Assembly: GCA_031290405.1 (NCBI GenBank) | Contig: JAITNO010000148.1 | Span: 1 to 6,834 of the forward strand | Direction: 5' to 3' | From: Spirochaetaceae bacterium | GTDB taxonomy: Bacteria > Spirochaetota > Spirochaetia > Treponematales > Breznakiellaceae | Length of the DNA stretch: 6,834 nt | Shown here: in pieces, positions 5,002 to 6,834 of the stretch | How the letters are laid out: each line of letters opens with the position of its first letter | Numbering within the stretch: the stretch's first letter is position 1 | Translations under genes and position numbers: made by a program | Notes under the pieces: model-generated | The model's database searches: none | What the model saw: only the letters and a program-made list of their open reading frames with translations | Told to the model about the DNA's origin: nothing

Positions 5002-5526
5002 ATGTCAATCGAAAGCGCTCGTGAACACTTAAAGCAGTGGGGAAGGCACGGCGACGTCATCGAATCGCGGTCGTCGACGGCGACCGTCGCCGAGGCGGCG
5101 GCCGCTCTGGGCGTAATCCCTGCGCGCATTGCCAAGAGCATTTCTCTTAAAACCGAGTGCGGCGCGATGCTCATCCTGAGCGCTGGCGACGTGAAGCTGG
5201 ACAACAAAAAGTTCAAAGAATGTTTTGGCTATAAGGCGAGGATGCTGACGGCCGATGAAGCGTTGGAGGCGACGGGGCACGCCATAGGCGGCGTGTGTCC
5301 CTTTGGGCTTCCGTCCGGCGTCGACGTGTATCTGGACGTTTCGCTGCGGCGCTTTGCGACGGTCTTTCCCGCCTGCGGCAGCGGCAATTCGGCAATCGAG
5401 CTTACCCTTGATGAATTGCACGAGTACGCACGGAACAAACGGTGGATAGACGTATGCAAGAGCGCCGATCAGACTCCGGCGATGCAGTCGATGCACGCTT
5501 GCACAAAAGACGTGAGCATTGAGTAG
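5002..5526 (+). CDS. ybaK: YbaK/EbsC-family aminoacyl-tRNA deacylase (tRNA editing)
   Basis: Members of this family hydrolyse wrongly charged tRNAs in trans, classically Cys-tRNA(Pro) for YbaK; related proteins edit other pairs. This 174-residue protein shows the fold's conserved stretches. They are ATVAEAAAALGVIPARIAKS (27-46) with K45 (the likely counterpart of the catalytic lysine of YbaK), DVKLDNKKFKECFG (63-76), GGVCPFGLP (96-104), LDVSLRRFATVFPACGSGNS (111-130) and an ending at WIDVCK (148-153). It most resembles the type common in Firmicutes and spirochaetes, and substrate specificity is not readable here. The ATG has AGGAGGGGGG about ten bases upstream. The last 21 residues (154-174) go beyond the usual family end and are mostly encoded opposite the 3' end of ccdA, as if an earlier stop had been lost. 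Symbol given for the family. Confidence 0.9.
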   Translation: MSIESAREHLKQWGRHGDVIESRSSTATVAEAAAALGVIPARIAKSISLKTECGAMLILSAGDVKLDNKKFKECFGYKARMLTADEALEATGHAIGGVCPFGLPSGVDVYLDVSLRRFATVFPACGSGNSAIELTLDELHEYARNKRWIDVCKSADQTPAMQSMHACTKDVSIE

Positions 5527-6266
5527 CGGCCAAAGACCATCGCCAGGCCCATCGCGATAAGAAATATGCCGCTTATCGTTTTTACTATGGACGGAAAATG
5601 CTTGAGCCTTGAGCCCGATTCGATGAGCGCCCCCCAGAAGAAGCTGGCGAACAGGAACGGAACGCCCAATCCGGCGGAATAGACCGCAAGGTACAGCGCC
5701 GAGAGGGCCATCTTCCCGCTCTGACCGGCCATCATCAAGATGCTCCCCAGGATGACGCCGACGCAGGGCGTCCAGCCTATGCCGAACGCGACGCCGACGA
5801 GGAATGCCCCTGTTGCGCCGCGCGGACGGCGCGCCCGGTGGAGCGGCGACCCCTTCTTTGCCGCGAGGATGGAATGTTCGGGCACGCACGTCTCGCAGTA
5901 CTCACCGCCGCCGCCGCCGTGTTTAAGGAAGGGGATAAAGTTGAACAGCGTGTTTGCGCCGAGCAGCATGACGATGGCGCCTGCGATGATGTTAAGGGCC
6001 CTTGTCATTCCGCCTAGAAAAAACATGAAGCCATAGACTATCAGGCTTAACGCGATAAAGACGACGCTAAAGCCCAGTACAAAGAACGCCGTCGAGGCGA
6101 CAAGATTCAGGCGGTGTCTTGAAAAAAGCTTTCCGCCGTCAGGCGGGGCCGTTGCGCCGCCGCCGATAAAGGCGAGGTAACTGGACAGGAGGGGCAGCAC
6201 GCAGGGCGAGGCGAACGACAGGAGCCCCGCGACGAACGCGCTGGCGACCGAAAGTTTAGCGTCCAT
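5469..6266 (-). CDS. ccdA: CcdA-type cytochrome c biogenesis / thiol-disulfide transmembrane protein
   Basis: An inner-membrane protein of the DsbD-beta/CcdA family. It carries electrons from cytoplasmic thioredoxin to periplasmic thiol proteins, for cytochrome c maturation or disulfide repair. About six hydrophobic segments are visible, near residues 8-34, 53-80, 87-112, 151-181, 186-213 and 226-246. The two core redox cysteines are C22 in ASPCVLP and C168 in GWTPCVG. The length of 265 is somewhat above the usual 220-240. The extra length includes a glycine-rich loop with CETC (C124, C127) and a C-terminal tail with CIDC (C258, C261), which typical CcdA proteins lack. The frame opens at 6293, but I chose the internal ATG at 6266 because MDAKLSVASAFVAGLLSF is the usual N-terminus. 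The gene overlaps the upstream thioredoxin-like gene by 11 bases, so the two are surely co-translated, and it converges on ybaK. Confidence 0.93.
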   Translation of the reverse strand: MDAKLSVASAFVAGLLSFASPCVLPLLSSYLAFIGGGATAPPDGGKLFSRHRLNLVASTAFFVLGFSVVFIALSLIVYGFMFFLGGMTRALNIIAGAIVMLLGANTLFNFIPFLKHGGGGGEYCETCVPEHSILAAKKGSPLHRARRPRGATGAFLVGVAFGIGWTPCVGVILGSILMMAGQSGKMALSALYLAVYSAGLGVPFLFASFFWGALIESGSRLKHFPSIVKTISGIFLIAMGLAMVFGRYSMLTSFVQACIDCIAGV

Positions 6267-6807
6267 GCGTGGACAAGGCCTCAAATGCGGCAATCACTTC
6301 CCGGCTGTTCCAGTTCCTGCCGCCCACGGACGAAAGGATGATGGTGCCGTCCCTGCCGACGACGACCGTTGCGGGTATTGCCTGAATGCGGTAATCGCGG
6401 CTTACTTTCCCGTCGTCGTCGAGCAAGACGGGGACGTGCAGGGCCTGGTCCTGGACGAACTTTTGGACGGTCTTTGCGTTTTCGGCTGCGTCTATGGCGA
6501 AGAATTCGATGTCCGCGTCCTTAAAACGCTGATAGAGGGCTTCGATGGAGGGCATTTCGGCGCGGCAGGGCGGGCACCAGGCGGCCCAAAAGTTAAGGAA
6601 CACGATGCGGCCCCGCAAGCTGGTAAGGCTGACGGTCTTGCCGTCGAGCGTCTTGAGCGTCCAGTCGCGTGCGGGGCGCGCGTCCTTGAGCGGGGTCAAG
6701 CCTGCCTTTTCAAGGGCGCGTCTGGCCTGTGCGGAAAGGTCCGGCGGCGCGCCCCAAGCGTTCAGCGGGATGCAAATGATGATGGCTAATAGGTGTAGGT
6801 TTTTCAT
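6256..6807 (-). CDS. Exported TlpA/ResA-like thioredoxin-family protein
   Basis: A thiol-disulfide oxidoreductase expected outside the cytoplasmic membrane, where it would be reduced by the CcdA encoded next to it and in turn reduce client disulfides such as apocytochrome c. Residues 1-19 form a signal peptide (charged MKN, hydrophobic LLAIIICIPL, possible cleavage after AWG at 17-19). No lipobox is seen, so it is probably periplasmic or membrane-anchored by an uncleaved signal. The thioredoxin fold begins near residue 48. It has the redox motif WCPPC (77-81) after FLNFWAA, and the cis-proline at P145 in AIPAT. WCPPC is typical of TlpA, ResA and CcmG proteins. The length of 183 fits. I see no Shine-Dalgarno before the ATG at 6807, yet the signal peptide starts exactly there. 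It overlaps ccdA by 11 bases. Confidence 0.92.
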   Translation of the reverse strand: MKNLHLLAIIICIPLNAWGAPPDLSAQARRALEKAGLTPLKDARPARDWTLKTLDGKTVSLTSLRGRIVFLNFWAAWCPPCRAEMPSIEALYQRFKDADIEFFAIDAAENAKTVQKFVQDQALHVPVLLDDDGKVSRDYRIQAIPATVVVGRDGTIILSSVGGRNWNSREVIAAFEALSTHGR

Positions 6808-6820
6808 ATGGTATGGGGGA

Positions 6821-6826
6821 ACTATA
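6821..6826 (-). promoter_or_regulatory. Candidate -10 box for the thioredoxin-like/ccdA operon
   Basis: TATAGT on the minus strand ends 13 bases upstream of the ATG at 6807. A -35 box would lie outside the window. If used, the leader would be only about seven bases long, in keeping with the missing Shine-Dalgarno. Confidence 0.3.
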
Positions 6827-6834
6827 CCTTAAAC

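Noticed and set aside
4668..5216. 182-codon minus-strand open frame spanning the transposase remnant, the gap and the start of ybaK
   Set aside because: It crosses antisense to two recognisable genes, has no visible ribosome site and shows no domain. It is an open frame by chance.
1..6834. Search for an in-frame selenocysteine TGA, prompted by selA
   Set aside because: Every gene here ends at a stop that fits its family length, and no frame resumes conserved sequence after a TGA. The redox motif of the thioredoxin-like protein is WCPPC with ordinary cysteines.
1..6834. Defence system, CRISPR array, prophage or toxin-antitoxin pair
   Set aside because: No regular repeats with spacers, no small paired frames with toxin or antitoxin character, and no phage or nuclease domains were seen. 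All sizeable genes have recognisable housekeeping or redox families.

Overview
The window is a stretch of bacterial chromosome, GC-rich by eye, from what looks like an anaerobe. I cannot name the organism from sequence alone. The best lineage hint is the unusually long (419-residue) PRPP synthetase, whose N-terminal extension and insertions resemble the long Prs proteins I associate with spirochaetes. A selenocysteine-synthesis gene (selA) and a YbaK protein of the type common in Firmicutes and spirochaetes fit an anaerobe. This assignment is inference.

Positions 4370 to 1, minus strand: a tightly packed, probably co-transcribed cluster. In transcription order it holds a zinc-dependent LgoD/YjjN-like sugar-acid or polyol dehydrogenase, selA, long-form prs, a stand-alone ModE-type winged-helix DNA-binding protein, and the 5' part of an RNase HI gene that runs off the window. 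Gaps are 15, 27 and 40 bases, followed by a 4-base overlap. The RNase HI frame has no ATG, GTG or TTG start. Its only sensible start is a CTG that overlaps the TGA stop of the regulator. A perfect 10-bp GC hairpin sits in the last codons of selA.

Positions 4371 to 5001: the seam between the two gene blocks. It holds a short divergent control region and the 5' third of an ISAs1-family transposase, cut off where a very stable TTCG-loop hairpin begins. A candidate promoter for the next gene follows.

Positions 5002 to 6834: a plus-strand ybaK (tRNA-editing deacylase family) converges on a minus-strand thiol-redox pair. The pair is an exported thioredoxin-like TlpA/ResA protein followed by the membrane electron carrier CcdA, overlapping by 11 bases. 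CcdA would carry reducing power across the membrane to the thioredoxin-like protein. CcdA carries two CxxC motifs in addition to its two core cysteines. The ybaK and ccdA coding regions overlap tail to tail by 58 bases.

I found no rRNA, tRNA, CRISPR array, phage gene, recognisable defence system or in-frame selenocysteine TGA. The window is mostly housekeeping genes. The items worth a second look are the CTG start, the extra CcdA cysteines, the hairpins, the transposase scar and the association of selA with a ModE-type regulator.
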